Source: Paramecium octaurelia
Taxonomy: Eukaryota; Ciliophora; Oligohymenophorea; Peniculida; Parameciidae
Length of the DNA: 64,000 bases
Direction of reading: 5' to 3'
NCBI GenBank assembly: GCA_905182995.1
Contig: CAJJDP010000017.1
Span: forward strand, 62,001-126,000
The notes beneath the pieces were generated by a model. The model was not told where the DNA came from. It ran no database searches and saw nothing but the letters and a program-made list of their open reading frames with translations. Made by a program: the position numbers and the translations under genes. Below are positions 39,415 through 52,223 of the stretch, in pieces; positions within the stretch are counted from its first letter, which is position 1; every line of letters starts with the position of its first letter.

Positions 39415-42400
39415 TCATTTCATAAAAACCTCAACGACCATTTCTTCAGTCAACTCTTCAAATAGGTAATCTGCTATCTCCATCAAAACTTCAGAGTACT
39501 CCTATGTAATCTGTGACCACTTTCTTTCACCCTCTTACAACTAATCACATCTCTTAATACATCATACTTCTATCTAGAGACAACTCTGTATCCTCTCCTC
39601 ATTGATGTAAGCCAATGAATCATTACCTTGGCATTCCTACATAATTATGAGTTACTCATAATTCAATTGTCTAACCGATATCACAGGAATCTCGTCAGAT
39701 AACAATCCTAATCATTCTTAAATGCTCATTCAATACCACACAAAGTCTTTGACCAGTCAAACACCTTCTATCTAGCTCTCTCTAAAATAATCGTTATGTC
39801 CTCAATTCCATAACAGATTCTTTGAGAAATATTGGTTTCGATGCACCAAGGGTAGGGAATTCCTTCGTCTTGGTAGAAGGGTCTCAGAGTATTCAAGGCT
39901 TCATTGAAAGCATCAAATATGGCCTAGTTGTGAATTTTTTCATACTAATTTTGAGTTTCCATAACTTGTTCTATGATAGATTTCTTTTATAACTTATTTA
40001 GTAAAGTGGTTAAACTTCATGATGATCTTCGAAATCGTCCTAACCATGTAATTATCTCAATCTACTTATGGGTTTTCTGCCATAGGGAGTGTTCATTCTC
40101 TTCAGAAATTCCTCCTGATTGTTTTCTAAATCATTAGATTTCAATTGAGTACCTAATATAGCAAAGCACATCAAATTTATGAAGTTGTTTATGACTCCCA
40201 AGTTTGTAAGGATTCCTGCATTGGTTTGATAAGCATATTATTGAATCAATTCTATTTTATTCAAACTGTTCGATGCTTCATCTACTAATTGCTCTAGGAT
40301 CTTTTCTGTCTCCTCCTCCACTCTCAAAGCTTAATTCAAACCATAGATTTGCACCTACGGTTCTCGATAATCTGTTATTACTTATTTGGATTCATTATTG
40401 GGTGATACCTACAAAGGTCTTGCAATTTAATTTCCAAAAAAGAGTTCTTCATTGAATGTTGAAATTTCAAAATCCTTTTTTTTTGTTTCTTACTAAAATG
40501 GTTTTGAAAATTAATTCTACTTCTATTATAATAGTGGTTATTATTAAGCTAATTTCATTTCATTTTTATCTTAAATTTAATTCAAAAATTTAGTATTTGG
40601 AGTTACTATTTTGGGGGAATTCGGAATACTGAATTAAAGATCCGATTGATCCAAGAAACTCTCGTCCTTAATTTCAGATTAATCAAATGAAATTTATTCT
40701 AACTATTAAAGTGCCAATACATACATAACTAAGACAACACAAGCATCTAGTCTTTTTTCAAGTCCTTCACAATAATCACATCCTGTTCAGTCTTCTTCAA
40801 CAAAGTATTTGATTACTTTTACACCTTCTGCAATTCCGATTTGAATTTCTACAATTAATCGGCTTACTTTGAGAACCAAGATTACACCAATTGTTTATTG
40901 TGATGAAACGATCTGGGAGATATTTTCTATTACTGCAACAACGTCTAAAATGCCTACATCTAACTATTGACTCTTAATTTTATGCTCTAGTTGATATGAT
41001 TATTAAATACCTTCTCCCTTTGTTGACATATCTCCTCTATTTAAGAATTAGTCAAGAACTCCTTCTTAAAAATGAAACTGCTATTCGACATTGGAGATGA
41101 TGCATGTGATTTCTTAGGGAACTCCTCAAATGCCATCTTCAAATGAGTTTCTATAATATTATTCTTTTAATTTGATTAATTGTTTGCTTTTTAATTGTCC
41201 ACAGCTTAATTCAAATCAGAAATTGAAGTTTACAATTCCTCATCCTTTCTTTCAACTCTAATCTGCTTTAATATTTGTTAAAATTATTGAATCTGATCCT
41301 CGGATAAATTCTTCAATTCCTGAAAGATATTCATCAACACACTGTTATCCTTCTCGTCAGATCTTTAAATTGACAAAGTATTGAGTCTTACAGAACTTGG
41401 CTTCGAGTCATCCTTTGGCTGATCTTCAAGACTTTTAATTTAAGGAACCTTAACATAAACACTATTTTAATACATCTAATTTGTAATTCTTAATTTGAAT
41501 AGGTGATTCTGTAGTCCGTATTTAAGCTCTTATCTTTTTGTCCTGCTTGTTTGATTTGTCTCTCAATAAATGCTTCAACCTTAGAGTGTGTATCTCTGAC
41601 ACCTTATTAGGACTAGGATTAGTTATTTATTATTATTGTTATTGCTATTGTTATTACTATTGTTTCTGCTTGCTCCTTCCCTTCTTTTTACTCAATGTTC
41701 TCACCTACCGAAGAAGACTGGGAGAGTACTCGATGTTTCTCATCTAAAATTTCTCTTGTGTTGGACTAAATTAAGATGTGATTTGTTCATTATAATGATG
41801 AATGGCTTGCTCTCTGGATCTAGATTTGTGTTTCTTTTTAAAAGAAGTAGATTCTTTTTCAGGAGATTTCGATTTTGACTTAGATTTAGACTTGGATTTA
41901 GATACTGTTCTGCTTAAACTAGTTTTAGACGAAACAAACTTTTTCAAAATTTCATTAAGCAATGGTTTCTGTAGATTTTATTATGGAGTTTGTTGCTTAT
42001 TCTGTTTTACTCTTTGTTTCTATGGGGAACGCGATGTATTTTTTGTCTTTTGTTAAGCAGCAGGGACAATTAGTGCTTTCTTTTTCTCTGGATTCTTTTT
42101 GAGGGTTTTATCTTACGAAATATCATCTTTTTTCTTAATATTCTACAATGATTAACTATTCATCTAATTGCTCAGATAATGATTTTTTTCTGCTTTTTTT
42201 GTTATCTTCAAAGTATTACTCTGTGTGTTTTTTTGCTTTGTTTTATTTGCCTATTTTATTTATTTCTATTCGTAAGGGATATACGATTATTTCAAAAAAA
42301 TATTTTCAAAAACATCTGGTGATTGCTTGCCTTACTAAACCCCTTGACTCGCTTAAGGGACATCCAGACTATTGTATCGATTAAAATTAGCAAAAACTTG

Positions 42401-42634
42401 ACTATTCTCAAATCTGTCGGTTGGTGATGCCAAATTATTGTCCGTAAATAAGCAAGATGATCTTAATGATTTCACTTCTGTTGGATTCTTCGTCATTGTT
42501 ATTTTTTAAGCTGATGTAGAGTTTATGATATTATTATTCAGAGCCTTTAGTCTGCCTTGAAGTTTTTGAATATTTTTCTCCAAAGCATTTGAGTAATTTT
42601 AACGCAATTATTTGAAATCGTTAAATTCATTCAT
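39415..42634 (-). CDS. Large coiled-coil protein with Ser/Lys- and Gln-rich region
   Basis: Reads as one gene of about 1,021 aa. Removing six introns (20s of nt, among them 39541-39567, 39708-39736, 39971-39993) makes the total a multiple of three. The N-terminal third is Lys/Ser/Gln-rich, with SKSKSKSKSKSKSP (near 41880) and a 12-Gln run at about 41620-41660. Coiled coils follow, then a conserved-looking C-terminal domain (PYPWCIETNISQRICYGIED). No known family. No TGA separates it into two genes, although an internal ATG at 40450-40452 could begin a shorter one. Confidence 0.65.
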
Positions 42635-43821
42635 TTGATTTATTAATAAATGAATTCTCATTCTAAATATTGAAGAACACATCATAGAATTTCAGCCATT
42701 CTTATATTTCTACAAATTCATAGAACTTAAGAAGAAATTAGATAAGGTGGTTCTATAGGGATTCAATATATTGCATTCCTATTATTTAATCGTTATTGGA
42801 CAAAACAAAATTCAAGGGCAATTGGAGGAAGATACTCTGACCAAAGTTGTAAGTTATTAAGAACTTAATATAATTTAATCTATTTAATTCTTCTAGTATT
42901 CAGGAGAGGTCTAGATATCAATGATTATTTGATATTATTGGAGAAATAAAATCAGATAAGACTGATATTTATGATAATTATGAAGTTTTTTATTTATCTT
43001 TCTTATGATAAATATAAATCATAATAAATTAGAATCTTTATCATATATCTGAATCTATTTATAGTTATATTTTCAAAGTGTAACTTCAAGACAATTTAAA
43101 GAAGTTCTTTAAGTTAAATTACACATATCATTTATTGATTGAAAATTATATTTACATATCATTTTGTTATGAATATTTCTACTTTTCTAACATAATCTTT
43201 AAAACTAATGCGCTATTAACTTGTGAGGATATATTTTGATTTTATTTTTATTCCAGAATGAAAAATTAAAAATTTTATTGCTTATGGGATCTTTTTTGTA
43301 TCACATTTTTGAAATAATCATAAAATAAGTAGGCTAAAACGTTTAGATGTTGAGATGAATAAATTGATAGATAATATTTAATCTAAATAAAATATTATAG
43401 TTCAATTTGATTATATTTAAAATATTCATAGACTCTACACTTCTTGAAACGTTTATGGATGTACATAATATGAATTGGAGTATATTTTTTTTAAATTTAA
43501 TAATGAAATTTTACAATTCTTTGGTTTTGATATTTTAGACAGGAATAATATTTCCTTTAGTTTTAAGTGTAATTGTAATTTCAATAAAAAAAATTCTATT
43601 TAATTCTATAGTATTGTCTTGTTTGTTTAAGATTTTAATTAGGAAATATTGAATTTTCAGTCGTAATCAGAACTTTATAAAAGCTTAATTCAATTCTGAT
43701 AAATTATTAAAGAATTGTTAATAATTTATTCAATCTTTCAATAATATATAATACTATTTATATTCCTAAATCACGCATATAAGTAATTTATATATAAAAG
43801 CAAGATATAAGGTTTAATAAT
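42635..43821. other. AT-rich intergenic stretch with a gene relic
   Basis: Around 42660-42960 the plus strand has a coding-like frame (IEEHIIEFQPFLYFYKFIEL, then GFNILHSYYLIVIGQNKI) that lacks an ATG and breaks after about 65 codons. It looks like a decayed gene fragment. The rest, to 43821, is AT-rich with nothing supportable. Confidence 0.4.
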
Positions 43822-44262
43822 TCATTTTTATTTTTTCTTTTTTTTTGGATCTTCATTGAATTCTAATGCTTGAATTTCAACGATTCCATTGCCAATTTTA
43901 CTTTATTCTAATTTACAATCTCTTAATGATAATCTCCATCTTGTGATATCTTTGAGTCCAAAATTCTTCTCTTAATGAATGTTATAGCTCGTACATTCAG
44001 CATCAAAAAGATTGGACCTGGAATTTTTATGTTAATTTTGATTTTGCTTTAACCTTTCTAAAGTGGCTTCCCAAACCTCCTATACAATTTATGCAATATT
44101 TTTCTCTTTCTCATATTATTATCTCTTGATTTCTTGCTCATCATTACAATCATCTTCTTGGCTTTTTTATTTGCAAAACTCCTACCAAGCTTCTTCCAAA
44201 GCTTATGCCAATTAAGTATGAGCCAATATCCAAGTTGAGATTTCTTATTTCTTTTAACTCAT
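43822..44262 (-). CDS. Small hypothetical protein, 146 aa
   Basis: Intronless frame with ATG 44260-44262 and TGA 43822-43824. Begins with a helical Gln/Glu-rich part (LAQALEEAWQEFCKQKSQED) and ends in a Lys run. No family recognised. Confidence 0.6.
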
Positions 44263-44441
44263 ATACAAATACTATTTTATAAATATTATTAATAACTAAA
44301 ACGTATAATTGATGCATTTTTTAATCCAATAATTGTAATCCTTTAAAACTAAAAATATTAGTTTTAATATTAATTTTATTAAAAGAGTTAAACATAATGA
44401 ATGTTTATAAGTATAGATTAAATTAAGATTATCAATATAAA

Positions 44442-45671
44442 TCATAAATCTGTAAAATACTCATGTTGCAAAATATCCTCGGCAGTTATTCTAAATGCAT
44501 GATCATAAACAAATATTTTATTAAGTAAATCAACTGCTTTTGGTGTTGCTAGTTCTCTATTTTCATCATTTATAAATGTTTCTAATGGTATCTTCTCATG
44601 ACCTTATAACTTTTTATGGAGATCATCTGGTATTGAGATACTGTACTTATCACAAAACTTAAAGAAATCTTAAGATCCTAATACTTTAACCACCTTTAAG
44701 AGTTAATCATCGTTGTTCCTTCCATTAAAGAATGGATATTTCTTGAAAACAGCTGTTGCAAAAATAGACCCTAATGCCCAAACATCAACTGCGTAATCAT
44801 AATATTTATAATGAATCAATTATTCTGGAGCTCGATAATGGCGAGTGCCAACTCTTGTTCTATATTCTTTCATTGGAAAATAGAAATCACTAACTCCCCA
44901 GTCAATCAATTAAATTTGATCATTATTTACTATAATATTTGCAGGTTTAATGTCTAAGTGCATGATTCCTTTAGCATGACTAGTTGCTAAAGCTTAAAAT
45001 AACTTAAAGTATAGATCTTTGATATCTTCAGAGGTTAAGTCATGATAATAATTATAGATTCTGTAATCAAAAGTAGTGCAATTTTGAAGTTCTTAAAAGA
45101 CAAGAACTGGACTGGAATCATTGAAAAATGCATCGACCAATCTAACAATATTTGGATTGCTTTCCTCATTTAGTGTGTTTAATACTTTAGCTTCCATCTT
45201 TGCCCACCATGTATATTCTTTTTTAATTTGCTTCAATACAACAGGCAATCCATCACTCAATCTGATTGCACTTTAAACAAAAGCAAAAGTACCATCTCCA
45301 AGGTACTTTTTTACAGCATAATCACTCATATTACCTTGTTGGATGTTGTAGGGCAAGACTTAATTTCTATTTACATCAGGATATATTCTAGAAACCCTTA
45401 AATCATTCAAATCTATTTCTTAATCATAATCGTAAGGTTCCAAATACTCTATGAATTCTGGTGTCCCATCATCATCAAATGTGGTAGAATCTTCAGGAAA
45501 ATATTCGTTTTTCTCTTATCTGCTTGATGCATGTACAACCACATTACCCACATAATAATGTTTCAATTGACCATTCAAGACTACATTTATTGACTATGAA
45601 AATACTGCATCATTAGGATCTTGACAATCTATTCTAAATAGCAATCCCAAAAACAAAAAAATTAATTACAT
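44442..45671 (-). CDS. CK2-alpha-like kinase with N-terminal signal peptide
   Basis: 409 aa, no intron. It begins MQLIFLFLGLLFRIDC, a clear secretion signal, followed by about 110 non-kinase residues. The kinase domain matches casein kinase 2 alpha: LGDGTFAFV, VVLKQIKKEY, GIMHLDIKPANII, LIDWGVSDFYFP (DWG is normal for CK2), TRHYRAPEQL, LGSQDF. In HRD the Arg is replaced by Leu, but the catalytic Asp remains. CK2 is usually nuclear/cytosolic and lacks a signal peptide. The tRNA gene lies 22 bp upstream. Confidence 0.85.
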
Positions 45672-45693
45672 TAAGAAATTAATTAAAAAAAAT

Positions 45694-45765
45694 GATCACG
45701 GCCAGTCTCGAACTGGCGGCCTCGTCCTTGTTAGGGACGCGTGATAACCCCTACACCACGCGATC
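45694..45765 (-). tRNA. tRNA-Val (anticodon AAC)
   Basis: 72-nt cloverleaf on the minus strand. The acceptor stem is GATCGCG with CGTGATC (one G-T pair). The anticodon stem is CGTCC/GGACG around loop CTAACAA, giving anticodon AAC (valine). The T arm is GCCAG-TTCGAGA-CTGGC. No CCA is encoded and there is no intron, as expected in a eukaryotic nucleus. Its GC content stands out from the AT-rich flanks. Confidence 0.93.
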
Positions 45766-45967
45766 AATTATGACTATAAGGTGATATTTCTATAGATTAA
45801 TATTCATAATAATCAACAATATTTTAAACTTTATATTTTTCAATCTATTTGTGTGAATTTAAATTCATTTCTTGTCCAAGGTAATGTAAGATGATGACAA
45901 AAAATCGTTAATAATCATTAGTAAAAGATATATATCAATAATAAGAATAATAAATTTAAAGAAAGAT

Positions 45968-47620
45968 TCAAAATTGCTAAGTAGCTTTTTGTTTAGCTAC
46001 AAGAGTATTTAATTCTTTATTTATGTCTTGTATTTTATCTATTATTTGAAGCAAAAGTTGTCTTTTTTCTCTTTTGATTTTCAAATCTGTCAATTATGAA
46101 ATTACACTTTCTATTTCTTCATATTTTTAATTTAGAATCTTCAATTAATCATTCAGTTCTTAGATTCTAGGTTAAATTTAGAGATGTTTCTCCTATTAAT
46201 TTGCACTTAATTAAATGGTTTGAATATGTTCATCTATAATGTTTCCAATATTATTCCTATCTTCACTCTTTTATTGAGTCAGAAAGTTCTCTTCTTGAGT
46301 CTTTACTATCAATCTGCTGAAAACACTACTTTATGAGTCATTTTATTGTATTTTATATGATTCTTAAGGACTATTAAACATTGAATTGCAAGGTTATTCA
46401 GGTAATTGTTTTTTGCTATCATTATTTTGTTATCTATAGTTCCTTAAATTTTATGTTCTTTTAACTATCTCTGCACTCTATTTGCATTTCTTAAATGTCT
46501 CTCTTGGACTTTAGGTATGTAATATGGAATTGGAAGACAAATTAATTAATTATTGCTTCAGTTAATCAATTTTGATATTAGACTCTGACAATTTCTTAAC
46601 TCTCTTTAATTCAGATTTCTCCAATTCTTATTTTTTATGTTCTAACCCAAATTGTAACTTTAAATTTAATTCCTTATACTATTCTACTTAACTAGTTAAT
46701 TCGTGAATCTAATTTTTGTATTTCATAGTCTCTTCCTGTAATTCTATAAATAGTATGTGGATTATACTTTGAAATTTGTTGTCTTCATATTATTTTGTAT
46801 ACCAATTCATATATGTATGTATCTCGAGTAATTGTTCTTTTAATTTACTAATTTCCTCTTACTATTGTTCATTCTTTTCAATTAAGAATTTAGTCTCCCT
46901 CTTTTCCTAATCTAAAATTTATTCAAGATTGTTGTTATTCTACATAAGTAGTAAATATAAATACTAATTTTTCTTGTTGAATTGCTTGAGTTTACGAGTT
47001 AATTTTGATCCTATAGTTTTAGTTATTTTCTCCTTACTAATCCAATTAATCCTATCTAACAAAGATTGTAAATAAACAAATTACAATTGTTGTATCTATT
47101 CCAATTGTTCTCTATATCTTAAATCTGATTACTGGGCTATGTTCATTAGATTGTCTTGTAGTTATTATATTTTTTATTCGTTCTCCTCTATGATTTATTA
47201 TTTTTCAATTTCCACCTAAGCGAGCTTTAATTCCAGATCTCTTATTTATTGATTTTCATTGGGTTTTTAATGGGCACTTACATGTCTTTGCTTAATCTCA
47301 AATGATTTAATTAATCCCCCAGAACTCTATGAATAGATATTGAATGGATATACAATTAGGGATTGTAGATTTTAATTTTCTGTTTCTAGGTATTTAATCT
47401 TGTCTTGTAATGCTTTCATTGCATTCACATAACTTTAAGACGCTGATAAATTGTTTGCTATTTTTTAATCATTTGTTGGACTCAGTTGTTAATTAAAGGA
47501 ATATTTAGAGTGATCCTTCCCACGAACTCGATAGCCACTATAAAGTTAGGCATTTACAAATTGCGAGTATTTAGGTTATTTATCAAGATTGGTTGAATGA
47601 ACACTGCTGCTCGCTTACAT
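45968..47620 (-). CDS. Coiled-coil protein, 550 aa
   Basis: Continuous frame with no TGA from ATG 47618-47620 to TGA 45968-45970; no intron needed. After about 100 Ser/Asn-rich residues nearly the whole protein is heptad-type coiled coil (for example ALQDKIKYLETENQNLQSL). Such proteins in ciliates are often part of cilia or the cortex, but no family can be named. Confidence 0.72.
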
Positions 47621-47701
47621 AAGTAGTTAAAATTGATTTATAAAAATTAAATATAAAAAATGTAGAATAGATAATAGCTTAATGAGTTGTATTCTAGTAA
47701 A

Positions 47702-48507
47702 TCAAGAGGTTTATACTTTTTTCTATTCTTCCAATTTTTTATTGGTTTCAAAATACTTTTTGGAATCAGCAATCAAAAATTAAATTATCTCATTGTCATA
47801 TATTTCTTAGGTGCTAAAAATAGCATTCAGATAGACTTCTAGATCTTCCCTTCTTTTTTCGATGGTCTCTAGAAAGGATGAAAATTGATTGCATACCTGG
47901 ATTTTCATTAGTTTAGCCAAAAAGCTTGCGAGTAGGAAATGGAGGTAATTTGCCCTTGTATCCCTACTCAACCAATGCATCGTGAATGTTCTTGATTTCT
48001 GAGTATCTCTACTTGTAGATCCATTCCTCTTTGGTGATTTTGTTTTTAAATCTCATAGAGTAGATTACGACATCATCATAAACTGTGTAGCTTTCAATTG
48101 AGACGTTGATTTTCATTCTATGATTAGACTGGGGATAGTTACTATTAATTTAAGGGTGTTTCGATTGGTAAATACAATTAGACAGGTGCTAAGCTAAGAA
48201 TTTTATCAATGCTGAAAAGTTGATTGAAATAGAGTTCCAATTCTTGTTGCCTTTGTATAATCTTTTCTTGATTCTTATTGGTTTTGGAGAAGAGAGACCT
48301 TTTTGGGAATTCAGGTAATTATAACTAGAGTTTAAGTAGGTTGATGTTTTTAATCAATTATTCATGAAAGTCCTTAAGTTCTGAATATCTATTCATGGTT
48401 GTCTTAGTATCTGCAGGATTAGTGGAACTGGTTACAATGATTTAATAGTGGACCTTGTTATTCTCAATTAGATTGTTGATTTTGACTGAGTAATGTTTGA
48501 CTATCAT
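47702..48507 (-). CDS. Protein with two tandem PX (phox) domains
   Basis: 250 aa with introns of 25 nt (near 48115-48139) and 28 nt (near 47875-47902); the total closes exactly. Two similar halves each carry the PX pattern: MNRYSELKDFHEQL then LPEFPKRSLF in the first, and KQRYSEIKNIHDALV then LPPFPTRKLFG in the second. The RYSE and PPxP-like stretches form the phosphoinositide pocket. PX proteins bind PI3P on endosomes. Nothing else is fused. Confidence 0.82.
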
Positions 48508-48596
48508 AAGAGAGGGTTGAAAAAATACAAAAAAAAATACAAAATAAATTAATTTTATGGGAAATATTTAACTCAATATATTACTTTAATTAATTA

Positions 48597-51500
48597 ATGG
48601 ATTTATTTGGTGTTTTTGAAACTAAGGCAAATGCTGATGGAATTCAAGTGGAGAACCAAGTGGACGAGGAAGTGTCAATGAATGTAGAAGCAGAGGAGAA
48701 GGTTGAAGCATTTAAGATAATAAAAAACCAAGAGAATGAAGGGTGTATTCATGAGTGGTACACACCTGAGGATTACTAGCCACTTTTAGAAAAGAAACAA
48801 AATGCTAAATAATATAAGTTTACTTTGGATCCATTCCAAAAAGTAGCAGTGAAGACTTTGGAATCCAATGAATCAGTATTGGTGGCTGCCCATACAAGTG
48901 CAGGCAAAACAGCAGTGGCAGAATATGCAATAGCAATGGCCAAGAGAGACAAGCAAAGAGTTGTGTATACCTCGCCAATCAAGGCTTTATCAAATTAGAA
49001 ATACAGAGAATTGTAATAGGAATTTGGAGATGTGGGATTGGTGACAGGAGACGTAACATTGAATGAGAATGCCTTTTGTTTGGTAATGACAACAGAAATT
49101 TTAAGGAGTATGTTGTATAGAGGCTCTGAAATTGTGAGGGAAGTAGCATGGGTAATTATGGATGAAGTACATTATATGAGAGATAGAGAAAGAGGAGTGG
49201 TTTGGGAAGAGACTATCATCTTATTGAATTAAAATGTAAACATGCACATTTAATTATTAGGTTCGATTTGTCTTTTTATCTGCAACTATTCCTAATGCTA
49301 GTGAATTTGCTGAATGGGTTTGCAGAATCAAACGCCAACCTTGTCATGTAGTCTACACTGATTATAGACCTACACCTTTACAACATTATCTATTTCCAAG
49401 TGGTGCGGAGGGAATCTATTTGGTTGTTGATGAAACAGGAAAATTTAAGGAAGACAAATTTCAGGAGGCAGTAGCAAAGTTGGAGGAAAATGTTGAAAAT
49501 ACAAGGAAGAGGAAGGCCACTGAGGGTTCAGATCTATTTAAATTGATGAAGATGATCTAAGAGAGAGAATTAGCACCGGCCATAGTGTTCTCCTTTTCTA
49601 AGAGAGAAGTAGAAGGATATGCTATTGGAATGCAGAAATTGGATTTGACTACTCCAAAAGAAAAAGAGAATATTGAAACCATCTATAAAAATGCCATGAA
49701 TTGTTTATCTGAAGAGGATAGACAATTACCACAGATTCAATTAATGCTTCCAATTTTAAAGAAAGGAATAGGCATCCATCATGGTGGATTATTGCCAATA
49801 GTCAAGGAGATCATTGAAATTCTCTTTCAAGAAGGTTATCTTAAGGCATTATTTTCAACTGAAACATTTTCTATGGGATTGAATATGCCTTCTAGAACTG
49901 TGGTTTTCACTTCTGTCAGAAAATTCGATGGTGAGTAATTCAGATGGATTCAAGGAGGAGAGTATATTCAAATGAGTGGTAGAGCTGGTAGAAGAGGTAT
50001 CGATGACAAAGGAGTGTGCATTTTAATGTGCGATGAGAAGATGGACTAAGAAGTGGCTAAATCTATGCTCAAGGGAAAATCAGACTGTTTGAATTCTTCG
50101 TTCAGATTATCTTACAATATGCTTATCAATTCTATGAGGATGGAAGACACTGATCCAGAATTCATTATCAAGAAGTCCTTCCATTAATTCTAGAATGATA
50201 GACAATTACCTGAAATGAAGGAGAAGTTACAGGACTTCAAACAAAAACGAGATTAAATACAAATTGAAAATGAAGATAAATTGGGTAATTACCATGATCT
50301 AATCTCTTAATCTACACACGTCTATAATAAAATAAGGAAGATTATCTATCAACCTTAGATAGTTTTACCCTTTATGCATATAGGCAGAATCATTAGAATC
50401 AAAGGATCGGATGGAGATTGGGGATGGGGCATATCAATCAATTTTATGTAAAAGAAGTTTGGAAATAAGAAGAATAAAGATCAAGAGCAATCTATCATTT
50501 TAGATGTGATGTTGTATGTTCAAAAGAGGAAGAAGGTATATATATATGTTTAATAAATATTAAGAATGAACCACTCTAGCCTCAATTATCGTTCGATTAA
50601 GAGGGAGAGTTAGAAATAGTACCAGTGTCTGTTGAGTAACTCTATGAGATCAGCACAATCAAATTGAATTTGCCCAAGGATCTCAGAACCAATGAAAGCA
50701 AATAACAAATCAAATAGACTATGATTAAATTGCTCAAGGAATTCAAAGGGTAGCCTCCTCTTATTCATCCAATTAAGGACATGAAGATCAATGATGATTA
50801 ATTGGATAAATTGTTGGAGTAGAGACAATCACTTTTGGAACAAGTAGAATAAGTGAAGAAGGACCTTAACAATTAGAATCTGGAATAGGAATTATAGACA
50901 TATGATGAGAAAATCAAACTCGGTTAAACAATCAAATTGTTGAATAAGTAAATTGAGGAAAGTTCACAAATGGTTTTGAGTGGAGATCTTAAGAGAATGA
51001 AAAGAATTCTAAGAAGATTGCAATATATATCCAAGGATGAAATTGTGTAAATGAAGGGCAAAGTGGCTTGTGAAATATCAGCAGGAGATGAAATTATGGT
51101 ATATACTATATTCTAAATATTTTCTATTAGTTAACTGAACTATTAGTCAGTGGTCTCTTCAATGATTTGGCTTCAGAAGAAATTTGTGCTGTATTGAGTG
51201 TCTTTGTGCACGATGAAAATAATAGTGAGAAGTTCTAATTAAAAAATGATAAGATGTAGCAGTTATACACAAAAGTACTTGACCAGGCTAAATACCTTTA
51301 TACTGTATATACAGAATCCAAAATGAATATTGATGAGGTAATATGATTTATATCATAATTTTAGAAGGAATATTTAGCAACATTTAAGAGTTAAATGATG
51401 GAAGTAACTCTGGCTTGGTGTTAGGGATAGTCCTTTTTGTAGATTTGCAAGATGACTGATTTATTCGAAGGATCCATCATCAGATGTCTTAGACGATTGG

Positions 51501-51628
51501 ATGAATTAATTAAATAAATGGAGGAGGCTGCTAAGGTGATTGGTAATAAGGAATTGGAAAATAAGTTTAAGGAGAGTTCTAAGAAGCTGAAGAAAGGTAT
51601 TGTTTTTGCTGCATCTTTATATTTGTGA
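48597..51628 (+). CDS. MTR4: MTR4/SKI2-family RNA helicase
   Basis: 972 aa after removing four introns (25, 29, 32 and 27 nt). The DExH helicase motifs are [15 protein letters not shown] (motif I), MDEVHYMRD (II), [12 protein letters not shown] (III), [16 protein letters not shown] and [12 protein letters not shown] (VI). It ends [12 protein letters not shown], the ending of MTR4 proteins, and an arch-like insert is present. MTR4 feeds nuclear RNAs into the exosome and would work with rRNA processing factors such as MPP10. Confidence 0.92.
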
Positions 51629-51656
51629 TTGTATTTATTGAATTATTATTTAATCT

Positions 51657-52122
51657 ATGAGTGATAAGAATTGTTTTGAGCCAATTTGTGAAAAGGAAGA
51701 CATTCTCAATTTCAAATCCAAGAAGAGATCCAAGCTCTAATTCGAAGATGAATAACCCTCTCAGGAATGTCCACTCAATAGGAGCACATATGGCAATTAT
51801 ACTTGGAACATGTTGCATACTACGGCTATCTACTATCCAGATGAGCCTACTCAGGAGTAACAATAGAAAATGAGAAATCTATTTGATGCCATTGCTGAAT
51901 TTTATGCTTGTAAACATTGTAAGGCTCACTTCCAACAGGAGATTTTGAAAAGTAAGAGGGAATGTTGATTGTAATTTAGATCCTCCAATAGTGACATCGA
52001 GGAAGGATCTGTCAATTTGGTTGTGTTAGAGACACAATGATGTGAATTAATAGCTTGGCAAAGCTGTGTTCGATTGCAATTTTGAAAACCTTGAGAGGAG
52101 ATGGAGGACGGGATGTTAGTGA
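51657..52122 (+). CDS. ERV/ALR-type FAD thiol oxidase
   Basis: 145 aa with one 28-nt intron (51952-51979). The helical core has WNMLHTTAIYYPD, the redox CxxC as ACKHCKAHF, and WLCQRHNDVNQQLGKAVFDC, which together bind FAD. This family (Erv1/ALR) makes disulfides, in mitochondria (Mia40 pathway) or the ER. A Cys-containing N-terminal shuttle segment is present (CFEPICEKE). It begins only 28 bp after MTR4. Confidence 0.9.
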
Positions 52123-52223
52123 ATAAAATTATTTGTGTTATTTATGTGTAAAAATGTTTTGTTATTTTAAATGTTAATGAATAATTTATAATTGAATTAA
52201 TGAATGAATAAAAATTAAGGGAG

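Noticed and set aside
46980-47300. Intron around the GTAAGTGCCC stretch near 47265 in the 550-aa coiled-coil gene
   Set aside because: The frame is open straight through and total length is already a multiple of three.
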